From NCBI RefSeq assembly GCF_000746275.1, contig NZ_KN050828.1:413384-477383 (forward strand): a DNA stretch of 64,000 nucleotides, in the 5' to 3' direction. A program made the translations under genes and the position numbers. This DNA is from Thermopetrobacter sp. TC1 (lineage in GTDB: Bacteria; Pseudomonadota; Alphaproteobacteria; Rhizobiales; Aestuariivirgaceae). Position 1 is the stretch's first letter. Each line of letters opens with the position of its first letter. Below, in pieces: positions 52,600-62,821 of the stretch. The notes beneath the pieces are model-generated. The model was not told the origin of the DNA. It was given only the letters and a program-made list of their open reading frames with translations, and ran no database searches.

Positions 52600-55500
52600 T
52601 CATGATCTGAGGGTGCGGGCGTGTGGGAGGAGGCTTCCGAGCACGAAGCGGCCGGCTTTTCTCAGATCCTCAAGAATGCCCAATGTTGCCGGCACCAGCA
52701 GCAGGACGATGATCGTGCTGCCTGCCAGGCCGAAAACGATGGTGATGGCCATGGGCAGGAGGAACTGGGCCTGAAGCGAGCGCTCGAACATCAGCGGCAA
52801 GAGGCCGCCAACGGTGGTGAGTGAGGTCAGCAGCACCGCCCGGAACCTGTCTGCCGCTGCCCGGATCGTGGCCGTGCGCGCATCCTCGCCATGCTGGCGC
52901 CGCTCGCTGGCGCGGGCCACGAGAATGATGGAATCGTTGACGATGATGCCAGACAACCCCAAAAGCCCGATGAGGCTCAAGATGGTCAGGGCATAGCCCA
53001 TCAGCCAGTGACCAAAGATGGCGCCGGTGACCCCGAAGGGGATCACCGACATGATGACGAAAGGCTGCGTATAGCTGCCGAAAATCCAGGCGAGAATGAT
53101 GTAGATGAGCGCCAGCGCCACGAAAGTGCCCACGCGCAGATCGGCAAGGTTCTTGCGCTGCTCTTCCGCCCCGCCGGCGATATTAGCGGTGATGCCATGG
53201 CTGGAAAGAATCTTGTCCAGCCCGCCGGCATGCAGGGCCTTCGTCACCTGGGCGATGGAGGTCGCTTCCGTGTCGAGATCGGCCATCACACTCATGGTCG
53301 CGCGCCCGTCCCGCCGATAGATGACGGAAAAGCCCGGCACTTCCTTTAATGTGGCAATATCCGACAGCGGCAGCCACGTGCCCTTTGGCGAACGCACGTA
53401 GATTTCACGCAACGCCGCCAGGGAAGAGACCGGATCCGCCCGCCGCACACGCAGGCTCACTTCTTCCAGATTGCGGGCAAAGGTGCGCGCCTTCACGCCC
53501 CGCAAGGCAGCACGCACCTGCTTGGCCACCGCGCTCTCGGTAAAGCCAAGGGCGCGGCCGCGCGGCGTGATCACGATGCGCACATCCGCCCGCCCCCACG
53601 GCAGATCATCCGAAACACTCTGCACACCCGGAATGCGTTTCAAGAGCGCGGCCACCTCCGCCGCCGCCGCCTTTAAAACATAAGGATCCTCGCTCTTCAG
53701 TTCGATCTCGAGATCACTGGGGGCAGAAGCGGCATGCCGCCGCCCGAAGGTGATGCGCTCCACCCCCGGAATGGCGGGAAGCGCCCTGCGCCAGGCCCGC
53801 AGAATGTCGCGGGTGCGCACCGTGCGTTCTTCCGAGGATGTGAGCTGCACATCGAGCTGTGCCAGATGATCGCCGCGGGAATAGCCCATCTTGCCCACGC
53901 GGGCGAAGGTGACGACCACGAGCTTCTCGCCCTTCCCCAGCTCCTTTTCCACGCGGCGCAGCGCCCGTTCTACCCGTTCCACGGCCTTTAGCGTCTGTGC
54001 CTCGGGCGTGCCGGCGGCCATGATGATTTTCGCCTGAATGAACTCAGCCTCAGGCGCGGGGAAGAAATTGAAGCGTATGCGCCCGGAAGCGGCAAGACCC
54101 ACGGAAATTGCCAGCAACAGCACCATCATCGCCCAGGTGGCATAGCGCCAGTCATAGGCGAGGCTGACCAGACGGATGAAGGGTCCGTCGCGAAAAGCGG
54201 CGAAGAGGGCATCAAACCGGCGCCTAAAGCGCGAGGGCGGACCGGCATGACGCAAAGCGTGCCTAAGATGCGCCGGCAGGATCAGGAAGCATTCGATCAA
54301 TGACGCAATGAGCACGGAAATGACCACCAGCGGCAGGGCGATGATGATGCTGCCGATGCGCCCGGAGAAGAAGAACAGGGGCAGGAAGGCGGCCATGGTG
54401 GTCAGCGAGGCGGCAATCACCGGCCCCAGCATGCGCAGGGCGCCCTGTTCGGCGGCCAGGGCCGGCGGCAGGCCGCGTTCACGCAGGCTGGCGGTGTGCT
54501 CGCCCACGACGATGGCATCGTCCACGATGATGCCCAGGGTGAGAATGAGGGCGAAGAGCGAGACCATGTTGATGGTCTGCCCGCTGAAATACATCACCGA
54601 CATCGCCGCCATCAGCGAGACCGGAATGCCCGCCGCCACCCAGAAGGCAATGCGCCCGTTAAGAAACAGGAACAGCACGATGAGAACAATGACAAGCCCC
54701 TGAATGCCATTGACCAGCAAAAGCCCGATGCGCCCCTTCACGTAACGCGCGCGCAGATCGAAAACCTTCAGTTGCACATCGGGCGGCAGCGTGGTGCGCA
54801 CCTTCTCAAGAGTGCGCTCCATGAGCGCGGCCACTTCCAGCGTATCGGCCGTGGGCGTGCGCCAGACCACCAGCTGAATTGCCGGCCGCCCCTGGGCATA
54901 GCCTCTTTCCTGATCGGGATCGAAGCCGGTGACCACCCGCCCCACATCGGAAATGCGCGTGCGCGCCCCGTCCGGCGCCTCCTTCAGCACGATGCGCCCG
55001 ATCCCTTCCGGCGTGCGCGGGCGCGAGGCACCATGCACCGTGCGGTCCTGCCCGCCGGTGATGGCCCCCGCCGGGACGTCCACGGTCTCGCGCCGCACGA
55101 TGTCGGCCACTTGCGAGACGGTTATGTCGAGATCGATCAGGCGCCTTTCCGGCAACGTCACCACCAGCTCCGGCGTGCGCGCCCCGGCGAAGGTCACCCG
55201 CTCGATACCGGCATCGAGCAGGGCATCGCGGATGCGCCGGGCATGATCGCGCAGGGTGGCCTCGGAATAGGGGCCGGTGATCAGAACCTTGCCCACGATC
55301 TCATAGCGGATCACCCGCTTCACTTCCGGCTCGTCCGCATCTTCCGGCAGGGTGGTCACCGTATCCACGGCGCGCTTCACATCGTCCAGCGCCTGGCGCA
55401 TGTCCGTGCCTTCGCGAAAACGCAGCGAGATATAGGCATAGCCCTCGCGCGCCACGCCGTAGAAATCCTCAAGGCCGGAAATGTTGCGCAAGGCCGGCTC

Positions 55501-55737
55501 CAGATTGCGGATGACGGTGCGCTCCATGTCGGCCGGGGTTGCGCCCGCCCAGGTCACGGATACGGAAATGCGCGGGATGTCGATGTCCGGGAAGAACTGG
55601 GTGTTGATGCGCTGCAGGGATAAAGCGCCGGCGATCAGCAGCATGATCATGAGCAGGTTGGCGGCCGTGGCATGCCGGGCGAAGAACCGCACCAGCGCCG
55701 CCAGCGGGGAGAGCCGGTCCTCGGACGAAGGAGTCAT
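52600..55737 (-). CDS. RND efflux transporter, AcrB-type inner-membrane pump
   Basis: A 1045-residue RND permease. It begins with a cytosolic N terminus and TM1, followed by the first large periplasmic loop (NTQFFPDIDIPRISVSVTWAG), the TM4 proton-relay pair in GIIVDDAIVVGEH, and the second-half TM bundle with GIIVNDSIILVARA. It drives drug, dye, detergent or metabolite export by proton exchange with the adaptor gene upstream (ATGA overlap). No outer-membrane channel gene is adjacent, so a shared TolC is expected. Substrate cannot be inferred from the sequence. The pair has no adjacent local repressor. Confidence 0.95.
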   Translation of the reverse strand: MTPSSEDRLSPLAALVRFFARHATAANLLMIMLLIAGALSLQRINTQFFPDIDIPRISVSVTWAGATPADMERTVIRNLEPALRNISGLEDFYGVAREGYAYISLRFREGTDMRQALDDVKRAVDTVTTLPEDADEPEVKRVIRYEIVGKVLITGPYSEATLRDHARRIRDALLDAGIERVTFAGARTPELVVTLPERRLIDLDITVSQVADIVRRETVDVPAGAITGGQDRTVHGASRPRTPEGIGRIVLKEAPDGARTRISDVGRVVTGFDPDQERGYAQGRPAIQLVVWRTPTADTLEVAALMERTLEKVRTTLPPDVQLKVFDLRARYVKGRIGLLLVNGIQGLVIVLIVLFLFLNGRIAFWVAAGIPVSLMAAMSVMYFSGQTINMVSLFALILTLGIIVDDAIVVGEHTASLRERGLPPALAAEQGALRMLGPVIAASLTTMAAFLPLFFFSGRIGSIIIALPLVVISVLIASLIECFLILPAHLRHALRHAGPPSRFRRRFDALFAAFRDGPFIRLVSLAYDWRYATWAMMVLLLAISVGLAASGRIRFNFFPAPEAEFIQAKIIMAAGTPEAQTLKAVERVERALRRVEKELGKGEKLVVVTFARVGKMGYSRGDHLAQLDVQLTSSEERTVRTRDILRAWRRALPAIPGVERITFGRRHAASAPSDLEIELKSEDPYVLKAAAAEVAALLKRIPGVQSVSDDLPWGRADVRIVITPRGRALGFTESAVAKQVRAALRGVKARTFARNLEEVSLRVRRADPVSSLAALREIYVRSPKGTWLPLSDIATLKEVPGFSVIYRRDGRATMSVMADLDTEATSIAQVTKALHAGGLDKILSSHGITANIAGGAEEQRKNLADLRVGTFVALALIYIILAWIFGSYTQPFVIMSVIPFGVTGAIFGHWLMGYALTILSLIGLLGLSGIIVNDSIILVARASERRQHGEDARTATIRAAADRFRAVLLTSLTTVGGLLPLMFERSLQAQFLLPMAITIVFGLAGSTIIVLLLVPATLGILEDLRKAGRFVLGSLLPHARTLRS

Positions 55738-57179
55738 GGCCGCCTTTCGGCCAGGGCCGCATCAGCGGCCGCGGCCGCCTCCTTCCTGTGCGTGGCGGCT
55801 GGAGAGGAAAGAGCGGCCTGTTTTTCATTCAGGATCCGCACCTTGCGGCCTTCCACCGGCTCGGCGATGCGGCTGATGATCACGCGCATGCCCTCCTTCA
55901 GCCCCGTGACCGCCACCTGATTTCCCACATATCCGACAATGCGCACCGGCATGGCATGCATGCGCCCGTCCGCACGCACAATGAACACCTTTGCCGCGTC
56001 ATGTACCGCCGCCTCCGGCAGCAGGGCGATTTTATCCTTCAGTGGCCCCTGCATGCGGGCGGCAATGAAGGCGCCATCCGGCAGCCAGCGGGCCTTCTCA
56101 GCATCCTTCAGGCGCACATGCAGCGTCACACTGCCTTTGCCGCTGGCAACAGCGGGCGTGACGCGCACGACATGTCCGCTCATCGTGACGGGCCCGTCCA
56201 CCGTATCCCAGATCACGGACACGGCTCGGCCGACGATCTTTTCTCCCACTGCCTTCAGGGCCCCGTAGCGCCGCTCGGAAAGCGACAGCGTCACTTCCCG
56301 CCCCTTCTCATCCACCAGCGTGATCAGGCGGTCGCTGGGCGAGACATGCTGGCCCACGTCCACCTGCGCCTCCGTGATCACCCCGGAGAAGGGCGCGCGC
56401 AACACCGTATCGCCCACATTGCGCTGCGCGCGCTGGCGGGCCCATTCCAGACGCGAGATCGTCGCTTCCGTCTTGCGCATCTGAGCCATCAGCCCCTTCA
56501 CGTTGGCCTCGCGCTGGGCCACGGCCAGCTCCTTTGCGGCCAGGGTGGTGCGGCGTTTGTCCACTTCCGCCTGCGCCACCACGCCCCGCTTGAACAGGCG
56601 CGCGGCCCGATCGTATTCGCGGCGGGCAATGGCCAGCTGCTCGCGGGCGTTGGCAAGCGCCGTTTTCTCAAGCGCCAGCTTCGCGTTCAGTTCCTCCCTG
56701 AGTGCCCGGGTTTCCGCAAGCTGTGCCTCGGTCTCCTTCAGCGTGGCGCGATAGGGCAGATCATCCACGCGCACGAGCAGCTGCCCCTTTTTTACCGCCA
56801 GACCGCCCTTCAGATCCGGGGCCGTCTCCACTACCTGTCCGGAGACCCCCATGCGCAGGCTCACCTTTCGCGGCGCCTGTGCGGTTCCGTAAAGCACCCA
56901 TTCCGGCCGGACGCTGGTCAGCTGCACAGGGGCGATGCGCACCGGCTCGCTCTTTTCCGGTGCTGGACGCGGCGCATGATGCGGCGCGGTGGCCATCATC
57001 CACTTCCAGGCAAGAACGGCCGCCGCCAGCAGCAGCACCGCCATGAGCGCACGCACAAGAAACCATCCCGCCCCCCGGGGCGAGGGGGGCAGGGCATGGC
57101 CTTCGGCCAGCGCGGCGTGCACGTCCTTGTTCTCAGCAGCGGCGCCGCGCAGTTCATCATCTGCCGGCATGCGGTTCAT
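55734..57179 (-). CDS. RND membrane fusion (periplasmic adaptor) protein
   Basis: A 481-residue HlyD/AcrA-like adaptor with an N-terminal membrane anchor (FLVRALMAVLLLAAAVLAW, about 40-58), a beta-barrel/lipoyl half-motif (VSGQVVETAPDLKGGLAVKKGQLLVRVDD), a coiled-coil hairpin of about 100 residues (ATLKETEAQLAETRALREEL to AQMRKTEATISRLE), and the second lipoyl half (LRAPFSGVITEAQVDVGQHV). It bridges the pump to an outer-membrane channel. The stop overlaps the RND start by four bases. The ATG at 57179 follows AGGA. A C-terminal Ala/Arg-rich extension is longer than usual. Confidence 0.93.
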   Translation of the reverse strand: MNRMPADDELRGAAAENKDVHAALAEGHALPPSPRGAGWFLVRALMAVLLLAAAVLAWKWMMATAPHHAPRPAPEKSEPVRIAPVQLTSVRPEWVLYGTAQAPRKVSLRMGVSGQVVETAPDLKGGLAVKKGQLLVRVDDLPYRATLKETEAQLAETRALREELNAKLALEKTALANAREQLAIARREYDRAARLFKRGVVAQAEVDKRRTTLAAKELAVAQREANVKGLMAQMRKTEATISRLEWARQRAQRNVGDTVLRAPFSGVITEAQVDVGQHVSPSDRLITLVDEKGREVTLSLSERRYGALKAVGEKIVGRAVSVIWDTVDGPVTMSGHVVRVTPAVASGKGSVTLHVRLKDAEKARWLPDGAFIAARMQGPLKDKIALLPEAAVHDAAKVFIVRADGRMHAMPVRIVGYVGNQVAVTGLKEGMRVIISRIAEPVEGRKVRILNEKQAALSSPAATHRKEAAAAADAALAERRP

Positions 57180-57253
57180 GTTCCGATTCCTACACCCAAA
57201 CGGGCTTCGGAAAAATGAAAATCATTTCAGAACCGTTCCTGTCGGTAACCGCA

Positions 57254-59329
57254 TCACGAAACCGCCTGCCGGTCCTCGGCCTGCATCATGGGCTCACGAG
57301 ATGCCTGCGGCACGGAATTGCACAGAAGATCATGCAGGACATCCTGAAGATCCTGCACATCGAAGGGTTTCTTCAGAAAGGCATCCATACCCGCCGCAAG
57401 GCAACGCTCCCGTTCGCTGTCACTGCTGGCAGCGGTCAGCGCAATCACAGGCGTGCGCGGCCGGCCCGAGCGCGCTTCCAGCCGGCGCAGGCGCTGCGTG
57501 GCTTCAAGACCGTCCAGAACCGGCATGTTCACATCCATCAACACCAGCGTCGGCCATATTTCTCCGTTCTTTTCCACTGATTCCAGGGCGGAAAGCAGCG
57601 CCTGACCGTTCTCAAAGGCTTTCACGGCAAATCCCGCCCGCTCAAGCAGGGTGCGCGCCAGCATGGCGTTCACGGGCTCATCCTCGGCCAGATAGGCCAC
57701 GGGGTGATCATCGGTGCAAATGGCTGCATTCTCATGGCGGGTTTCTTCCGAATACGATGCAGGCGTTGTCACTTGCGTGCTCTCTTCAGCCCCCTCCGGC
57801 TGGGAAGAAGCCGCTTCGGGCGCATCTTCTCCGGAAGAATCCTCACTTGAAACGGCAGCCTCCTTTTTTACCTCCGTGTCTTCGCTGTCCCGGGATGGAA
57901 ACAGCGGCCGCATGGCGTTGCCCAGCTGCGCAATGAAGGTGCGGCGCCTGAGCGGTGTGAGCAGAAAGCCGCCCAGCCGCGGATCGTGCATCAGGGCCTC
58001 ATGCTCGCCCCTGTCTTCCGGGCGCAGCATCAGCCACATACGGGCCGCATCCGCGCGCCCTTCCGCCAGGGCCTGATGCAGAACATGGGCATGCGCGGCA
58101 TCGACGATCAGGCAGGCGTCCTCTTCAAGCGGCGGCAGCGCGAGGGGACCCTGCGAATCAAGGGAAGCATCGATTAGCGAAACCTTCGCGCCATAGGCCG
58201 TGGCCAGCGCCGTCAGTGCCTCCCGCCGCGGCAGAGGCGGCATCAGCAGGTGGATATGCACCCCCTCAAGCCAGACATGTGGCTTGGGCCGCAGGGCATT
58301 TTCGGAACTCTTCGCCGCTTCCGCCTCTTCTTCACATGCGGCGGGCAGCGGCAGTTCGAAGGTGAACGTGCTGCCCTTGCCGGGTGTGCTTTTTGCCGAG
58401 ATCGAACCACCCATACGCTCCACCAGCCGGCGGCAGATGGCCAGCCCCAGCCCGGTGCCGCCGCGTCCGTGCGCGTTTCTGCCCTGCACGAAGGGGGCGA
58501 AGATCCGGTCGAGATCCTCCGGCATCATGCCGATGCCGGTATCCCGCACCATGAACTGCACGCGATCCTTCTGCCCGGTCGCCGCCTGAACCCGCACGAA
58601 CACACCGCCGACATCGGTGAAGCGGATGGCATTGCCGATGAGATTGAACAGCACTTGCCGGATGCGCCCGGCCTCGCCGATCAGTGTTTCCGGCAGCTCC
58701 GGATCCACATAGCAGGCAAGATCGATGCCGCGAGCATGAGCGCGCGGGCTCATCACCTCGCAGACTTCCTCCACCAGACGATCCACGGCAAAGGGCGCAG
58801 GGGCTGTCTTTTCCTCGTCCGCCTCAGGGCGCGCCACGTCCAGAATCTCGTCGATGATGGACAACAGGGCGCGGCCGGAGGCCTCGATGGTGGCCGCATA
58901 GTTCTGCTGTTCCGGCGTCAGCTCCGTGGTGCGCAACAAGCCGGCCATGCCGATGACGCCGTTCATGGGCGTGCGCAGCTCGTGTGTGATCGCAGCGAGA
59001 AGATGAAGGCGGCCTTCCGCTTCCGCTTCCGCGCGGTCGCGCGCTTTTTTCAGCGCATCAAGCGCCTTTTTCAGTTCCGCCATTTGCCGCCGCTGCATGC
59101 GCCAGCCGAGAAAGGCCGAGATCAAGGCATAACCGATGAGAAGGGCGGCAGTGGCCAGCTGCAAAAAGTGCGGCACGGCCTGTTCCTGACCCCCGGCGAG
59201 ATAGACCAGCAGAAAGGCCAGCAGCGCGGACAGGAGCATGCCCGTAACCGAGGCCCCGAACAGCCGGTTCAGGCGGGAATTGGGACGATCCAGCGAATGG
59301 GTAGTGGCCTTCTTGGCGTCCTGGCTCAT
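57254..59329 (-). CDS. Hybrid histidine kinase with degenerate and true receivers
   Basis: A 691-residue kinase. Two helices (MLLSALLAFLLVYLAG; LATAALLIGYALISAFLGW) with almost no periplasmic loop anchor it, so it probably senses something in or near the membrane. The H-box is H116 in AAITHELRTPMNGVIG, followed by N-box LIGNAIRF and G-boxes (DTGIGM, GGTGLGLAI). A middle region (about 355-510) looks like a receiver that has lost its phosphorylation motifs; an acidic Ser/Glu/Ala-rich linker follows, then a true receiver with phosphoacceptor in VLMDVNMPVLDG near residue 598 and KKPF. M50 of the longer frame (59347) is an alternative start. Confidence 0.93.
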   Translation of the reverse strand: MSQDAKKATTHSLDRPNSRLNRLFGASVTGMLLSALLAFLLVYLAGGQEQAVPHFLQLATAALLIGYALISAFLGWRMQRRQMAELKKALDALKKARDRAEAEAEGRLHLLAAITHELRTPMNGVIGMAGLLRTTELTPEQQNYAATIEASGRALLSIIDEILDVARPEADEEKTAPAPFAVDRLVEEVCEVMSPRAHARGIDLACYVDPELPETLIGEAGRIRQVLFNLIGNAIRFTDVGGVFVRVQAATGQKDRVQFMVRDTGIGMMPEDLDRIFAPFVQGRNAHGRGGTGLGLAICRRLVERMGGSISAKSTPGKGSTFTFELPLPAACEEEAEAAKSSENALRPKPHVWLEGVHIHLLMPPLPRREALTALATAYGAKVSLIDASLDSQGPLALPPLEEDACLIVDAAHAHVLHQALAEGRADAARMWLMLRPEDRGEHEALMHDPRLGGFLLTPLRRRTFIAQLGNAMRPLFPSRDSEDTEVKKEAAVSSEDSSGEDAPEAASSQPEGAEESTQVTTPASYSEETRHENAAICTDDHPVAYLAEDEPVNAMLARTLLERAGFAVKAFENGQALLSALESVEKNGEIWPTLVLMDVNMPVLDGLEATQRLRRLEARSGRPRTPVIALTAASSDSERERCLAAGMDAFLKKPFDVQDLQDVLHDLLCNSVPQASREPMMQAEDRQAVS

Positions 59330-59633
59330 GATTGCATCCCTTGCCATCTTCCTCCCCCGGCCCGGATGGACCGCATGTGTCACATGTTCTGTGCCTGCCC
59401 CCGTAGGCGAGGGGTTAACGCAGCAATCCCCGAAGGCCATTTTCGTGCAGAGAGGTTGGAAAGCGATTGCGGCAAAGGAAACAATTCTATTCAAATGCCG
59501 CTCATTCGCCGGATTTTCACCGGAATTCCGATCCCGGGATGCACAGGAGCCTTATTCACGCCTAGGATTGTCCTTGCAGGCTCAGGTGAGCACGCGGGCA
59601 TAAAGAACGGGGCAATCAACCAAGGACGAGGCC
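59330..59633. other. 304-base divergent region
   Basis: This gene-free stretch separates the histidine kinase (minus) from the LigD-type polymerase (plus). No strong inverted repeat was found. An AT-rich patch near 59480-59500 (AACAATTCTATTC) could hold a promoter. No support for a gene. Confidence 0.4.
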
Positions 59634-60737
59634 ATGGCCGGGGATGAAACCAGAAAGGACGGCAATGCCGAAGCGAAGCCAGGCGCATCTGAAAACGCCG
59701 GCCGGACGGAGATGAAGGATGGCGCAGTCTTGTCATCGGAAAAAGCGACTGTGACTGACGCGGAAAATGAACCTGGCGTGCGCGTTATCGAAGGGCGGGA
59801 AGTGCCGTTCACCCATCCCGACAAGCTTTTCTGGCCGGCGGATGGCATCACCAAGGAGAGGCTGGCGCAGTATTACCTGCGCCTCTGGCCGCGCATGAAG
59901 GCGCACCTTGCCGACCGCCCCGTGACCATCAAGCGCTACCCGCGTGGCCTCGGCGCCGGCGGCTTTTATCAGCGGCGTGTGCAGGAATGGTTTCCGCCCT
60001 GGGTGAGAACCGCGGATCTGCCCATGAAGGAGGATCCCGCGCAGGTGGTGCGCGAGGCGGTGATCGATCATCCCGCCACGCTCGTTTTTCTCGTCAACAT
60101 CGGCGCCCTGGAGATCCACGCCAGCCTCGCTCACGCCGATGCGCCCGATGTGCCGGATCTCATCATCTTCGATCTCGATCCGCCGCGGGACTATGTGGAT
60201 GCCGTGCGCACAACGGCGCTCAACTTCCGCGCCATGCTGGCGGATCTGGGGCTGGCTGTCTTCGTCAAGACCACAGGCTCACGCGGCTTTCACGTCACCA
60301 TTCCCATCCGCCCCCGCTATGCCTTCGACGTGATCCGCCCCTTCGCCCGCGCCCTTGCCGAACGCATGATCGCAAGGGATCCCGAGCGCCTCACCCTCAC
60401 GCCCCGCAAGGCCGAGCGCAAGGGGCGCATCCTTATCGACATCTGGCGCAATGCCTATGCACAGACAGCCGTTGCGCCTTATTCCACCCGTGCCCGGCTG
60501 CATGCGCCCGTTGCCCGGCCCCTGCCGTGGGAGGCGCTGCAAACGCCGGACATCCATCCGCGGCGCTACACCCTTGCCAATGCCGAGGAGTGGCTTGCCG
60601 AACCCTGCCCCTGGCAGGACATGCGGTCGCTTGCCGTGGATCTGACCGCCTGGGCCAAGGACGCCCCTTCCGATTTGGCTGCTTTTCTTCTCAAGGCCGA
60701 GGAGACAACGCAGTCCGCTCGTAAAGACAACTCCTGA
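59634..60737 (+). CDS. Stand-alone LigD-type polymerase (PolDom)
   Basis: A 367-residue protein of the LigD polymerase (archaeo-eukaryotic primase-like) family, with an N-terminal 45-residue Lys/Glu/Ala-rich extension. Core motifs are FTHPDKLFWPADG, FDLDPPRDY (catalytic aspartates in DLD), TTGSRGFHV (usual SGGKGLHV) and RILIDIWRNAYAQTAVAPYS. In bacterial end joining this domain adds nucleotides during NHEJ. There is no ligase, nuclease or Ku gene next to it. It could be a repair primase or gap-filling enzyme. The GGFYQRRV segment is well kept, so activity is likely. Confidence 0.9.
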   Translation: MAGDETRKDGNAEAKPGASENAGRTEMKDGAVLSSEKATVTDAENEPGVRVIEGREVPFTHPDKLFWPADGITKERLAQYYLRLWPRMKAHLADRPVTIKRYPRGLGAGGFYQRRVQEWFPPWVRTADLPMKEDPAQVVREAVIDHPATLVFLVNIGALEIHASLAHADAPDVPDLIIFDLDPPRDYVDAVRTTALNFRAMLADLGLAVFVKTTGSRGFHVTIPIRPRYAFDVIRPFARALAERMIARDPERLTLTPRKAERKGRILIDIWRNAYAQTAVAPYSTRARLHAPVARPLPWEALQTPDIHPRRYTLANAEEWLAEPCPWQDMRSLAVDLTAWAKDAPSDLAAFLLKAEETTQSARKDNS

Positions 60738-60924
60738 ACGTTGCTTCATTCAGATCCGGGGTTCCTCCCGGAAGACACCTTTCAAAAGTGACACGGGATT
60801 GTGATGGATCGTGTCTTGTCCAATAAGCATCTTTGATTAGAAACATTCTTGTTTGAAGTCGCATGAAAGGCTGGCCGTAAGTTCTCTTTTCTGCGCGCGG
60901 TATATGGCAGGAGTGGAAAAAACC

Positions 60925-61896
60925 ATGACGTGGCGGTTTCGCACGGATCTGACGGAAAGGGATGTTACACCTGAAGAAGTTTATCGGGATCGCCGCCGCA
61001 TCATGAAAATGCTCGCTGGCGCCGCCGCGACCGGGGGCGCCATGGCCCTTGCCCGCGGGCGCATCGCCCGGGCCATGAGCCGCTCGGAGCTGCCTGAGGA
61101 GACCCAGGCAAAAGAGACGGCGCAGAATGCGCTTTCGCCCATAACGCCCTATGAGGCCGCGACCACCTACAACAACTTCTACGAATTCGGGCTGAACAAG
61201 TCCGACCCCGCCCGCCGCGCCGGCCGCCTGACCATCGCCCCCTGGCAGGTGCGCATCGACGGTCTTGTCGACAAGCCCGGTACCTATGACCTCAACGACA
61301 TTCTCAAGCGCCTGCCGCAGGAGGAGCGTATCTATCGCTTCCGCTGCGTGGAGGGCTGGTCGATGGTGCTGCCCTGGCGCGGCTTCATGCTCAAGGACCT
61401 TCTCGCCTGGGTCGGGGTGAAGCCGCAAGCCCGTTTCGTTGCGTTCGAAACCCTCTATCGCCCTTCGGAAATGCCGGGGCAGAAATATCCCCTGCTCAAG
61501 TGGCCCTACCGCGAAGGCCTGCGACTGGACGAGGCCCTGCATCCGCTCACTCTCATGGCCACGGGAATGTACGGCAAACCCCTGCCCAAACAGAACGGCG
61601 CGCCGCTGCGTCTGGTCGTGCCCTGGAAGTATGGGTTCAAGTCCATCAAGTCGGTGGTGCGCATTTCACTGGTGAAGGAGCAGCCTGTCACCAGCTGGAA
61701 CATGGCCGCGCCGGATGAATACGGCTTTTACGCCAACGTCAATCCGCATGTGGATCATCCGCGCTGGTCGCAGGCCACGGAGCGTCGCCTGGGCGGCGGC
61801 CTGTTCGCCCCGCGCATCCCCACGCTGATGTTCAACGGCTATGAAAAGGAGGTGGCCCGTCTTTATGAGGGCATGGACCTGCGCAGGTTCTTCTGA
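60925..61896 (+). CDS. msrP: Protein-methionine-sulfoxide reductase, Mo subunit
   Basis: A 323-residue MsrP (YedY). The twin-arginine signal has RRRIMK at 23-28, and the molybdopterin-ligating cysteine is C141 in [31 protein letters not shown] and [19 protein letters not shown] are family signatures. It repairs oxidised methionine in periplasmic proteins using electrons delivered by MsrQ, encoded 78 bases downstream. The ATG at 60925 follows AGGAG; 60904 is a possible earlier start. The upstream 187-base gap is AT-rich and likely holds the promoter. Confidence 0.96.
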   Translation: MTWRFRTDLTERDVTPEEVYRDRRRIMKMLAGAAATGGAMALARGRIARAMSRSELPEETQAKETAQNALSPITPYEAATTYNNFYEFGLNKSDPARRAGRLTIAPWQVRIDGLVDKPGTYDLNDILKRLPQEERIYRFRCVEGWSMVLPWRGFMLKDLLAWVGVKPQARFVAFETLYRPSEMPGQKYPLLKWPYREGLRLDEALHPLTLMATGMYGKPLPKQNGAPLRLVVPWKYGFKSIKSVVRISLVKEQPVTSWNMAAPDEYGFYANVNPHVDHPRWSQATERRLGGGLFAPRIPTLMFNGYEKEVARLYEGMDLRRFF

Positions 61897-61974
61897 ACAC
61901 CCCTCCTCGCGCCCGCGAAACTTCCCTCTCCGAAAAAACGAGCATCCGCTCCCTGTAACGAAGACGGTGCCCGC

Positions 61975-62613
61975 ATGATCCCGCCGATCAGACAGCTCAA
62001 CCGGCTTGTGGCCCGCATGCCCGCCTGGCCGCTTTACGCCTTGGCGCCGGCAATCATCGGCTATCACTTCTGGCTGGCGCTCAACGGGATGTCCGGCCCC
62101 AATCCCGTCAACACCCTGGAGCGCGATCTCGGCCGGGCCGCCCTGCAGCTTCTGCTCCTCACCCTGGCACTCACGCCCTTGCGCCGCCTGTTCGGCATCA
62201 ATCTTCTGCGTTTTCGCCGTGCTTTGGGGCTTTCCGCATTCTTTGTCGCCCTTGCCCATCTGCTCGCTTGGGCAGTGATCGATGTCGCAAGCTTTTCGCG
62301 CATCTTCGCCGACATAGCCAGGCGCCCCTACATCACCATCGGCATGGCCGCCTTTCTCGCCATGGTGCCGCTGGCGCTCACCTCAACGCAGTCGGCCATG
62401 CGCCGTCTGGGCGCGAAGCGCTGGCGGCGGCTGCATCGCCTGGTCTATGCCATCGCCCTTCTGGCGGTTGTGCATTTCATCATGGTGCGCAAGGGCTGGC
62501 AGCCGGAGCCGCTCATGTATCTCTTCATCCTCCTTCTCCTGCTCGCCGCCCGTTTGCCTTTCCCGCCAATCTTTTCAGGGGAGGCAGGCGAAGGGGCGAA
62601 AAAGAGCGCCTGA
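61975..62613 (+). CDS. msrQ: MsrQ heme b membrane subunit
   Basis: A 212-residue integral membrane protein with about six helices and the ferric-reductase-like fold of YedZ. Likely heme-ligating histidines occur in FFVALAHLLAW, RWRRLHRLVYAI and AVVHFIMV. It passes quinol electrons to MsrP, so the two form the MsrPQ system. The C-terminal tail ends FSGEAGEGAKKSA. It lies downstream of msrP on the same strand, consistent with an operon. Confidence 0.95.
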   Translation: MIPPIRQLNRLVARMPAWPLYALAPAIIGYHFWLALNGMSGPNPVNTLERDLGRAALQLLLLTLALTPLRRLFGINLLRFRRALGLSAFFVALAHLLAWAVIDVASFSRIFADIARRPYITIGMAAFLAMVPLALTSTQSAMRRLGAKRWRRLHRLVYAIALLAVVHFIMVRKGWQPEPLMYLFILLLLLAARLPFPPIFSGEAGEGAKKSA

Positions 62614-62821
62614 TTGGACAGCACCCTGGCAGGATGCATGGAAATTGCGCGCCGAAGCATTCATCCGAAACGGAAAACTTGGCCTTGAGATAAAAACGTC
62701 CTACATACGGGGCAGCCGATCATGATGCGCTGAACATGTATCGCCGCAACGGGCGCGCCTTTGAATGGATGCGTGACGGATTGGCGATAGTCCGGGACAT
62801 GAGGGAGACGGAAGAAGAGGC

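Noticed and set aside
55788-57218. 476-codon plus-strand frame antisense to the efflux adaptor
   Set aside because: Low-complexity His/Arg/Gly-rich composition, no ribosome-binding site, and a strong gene on the other strand.
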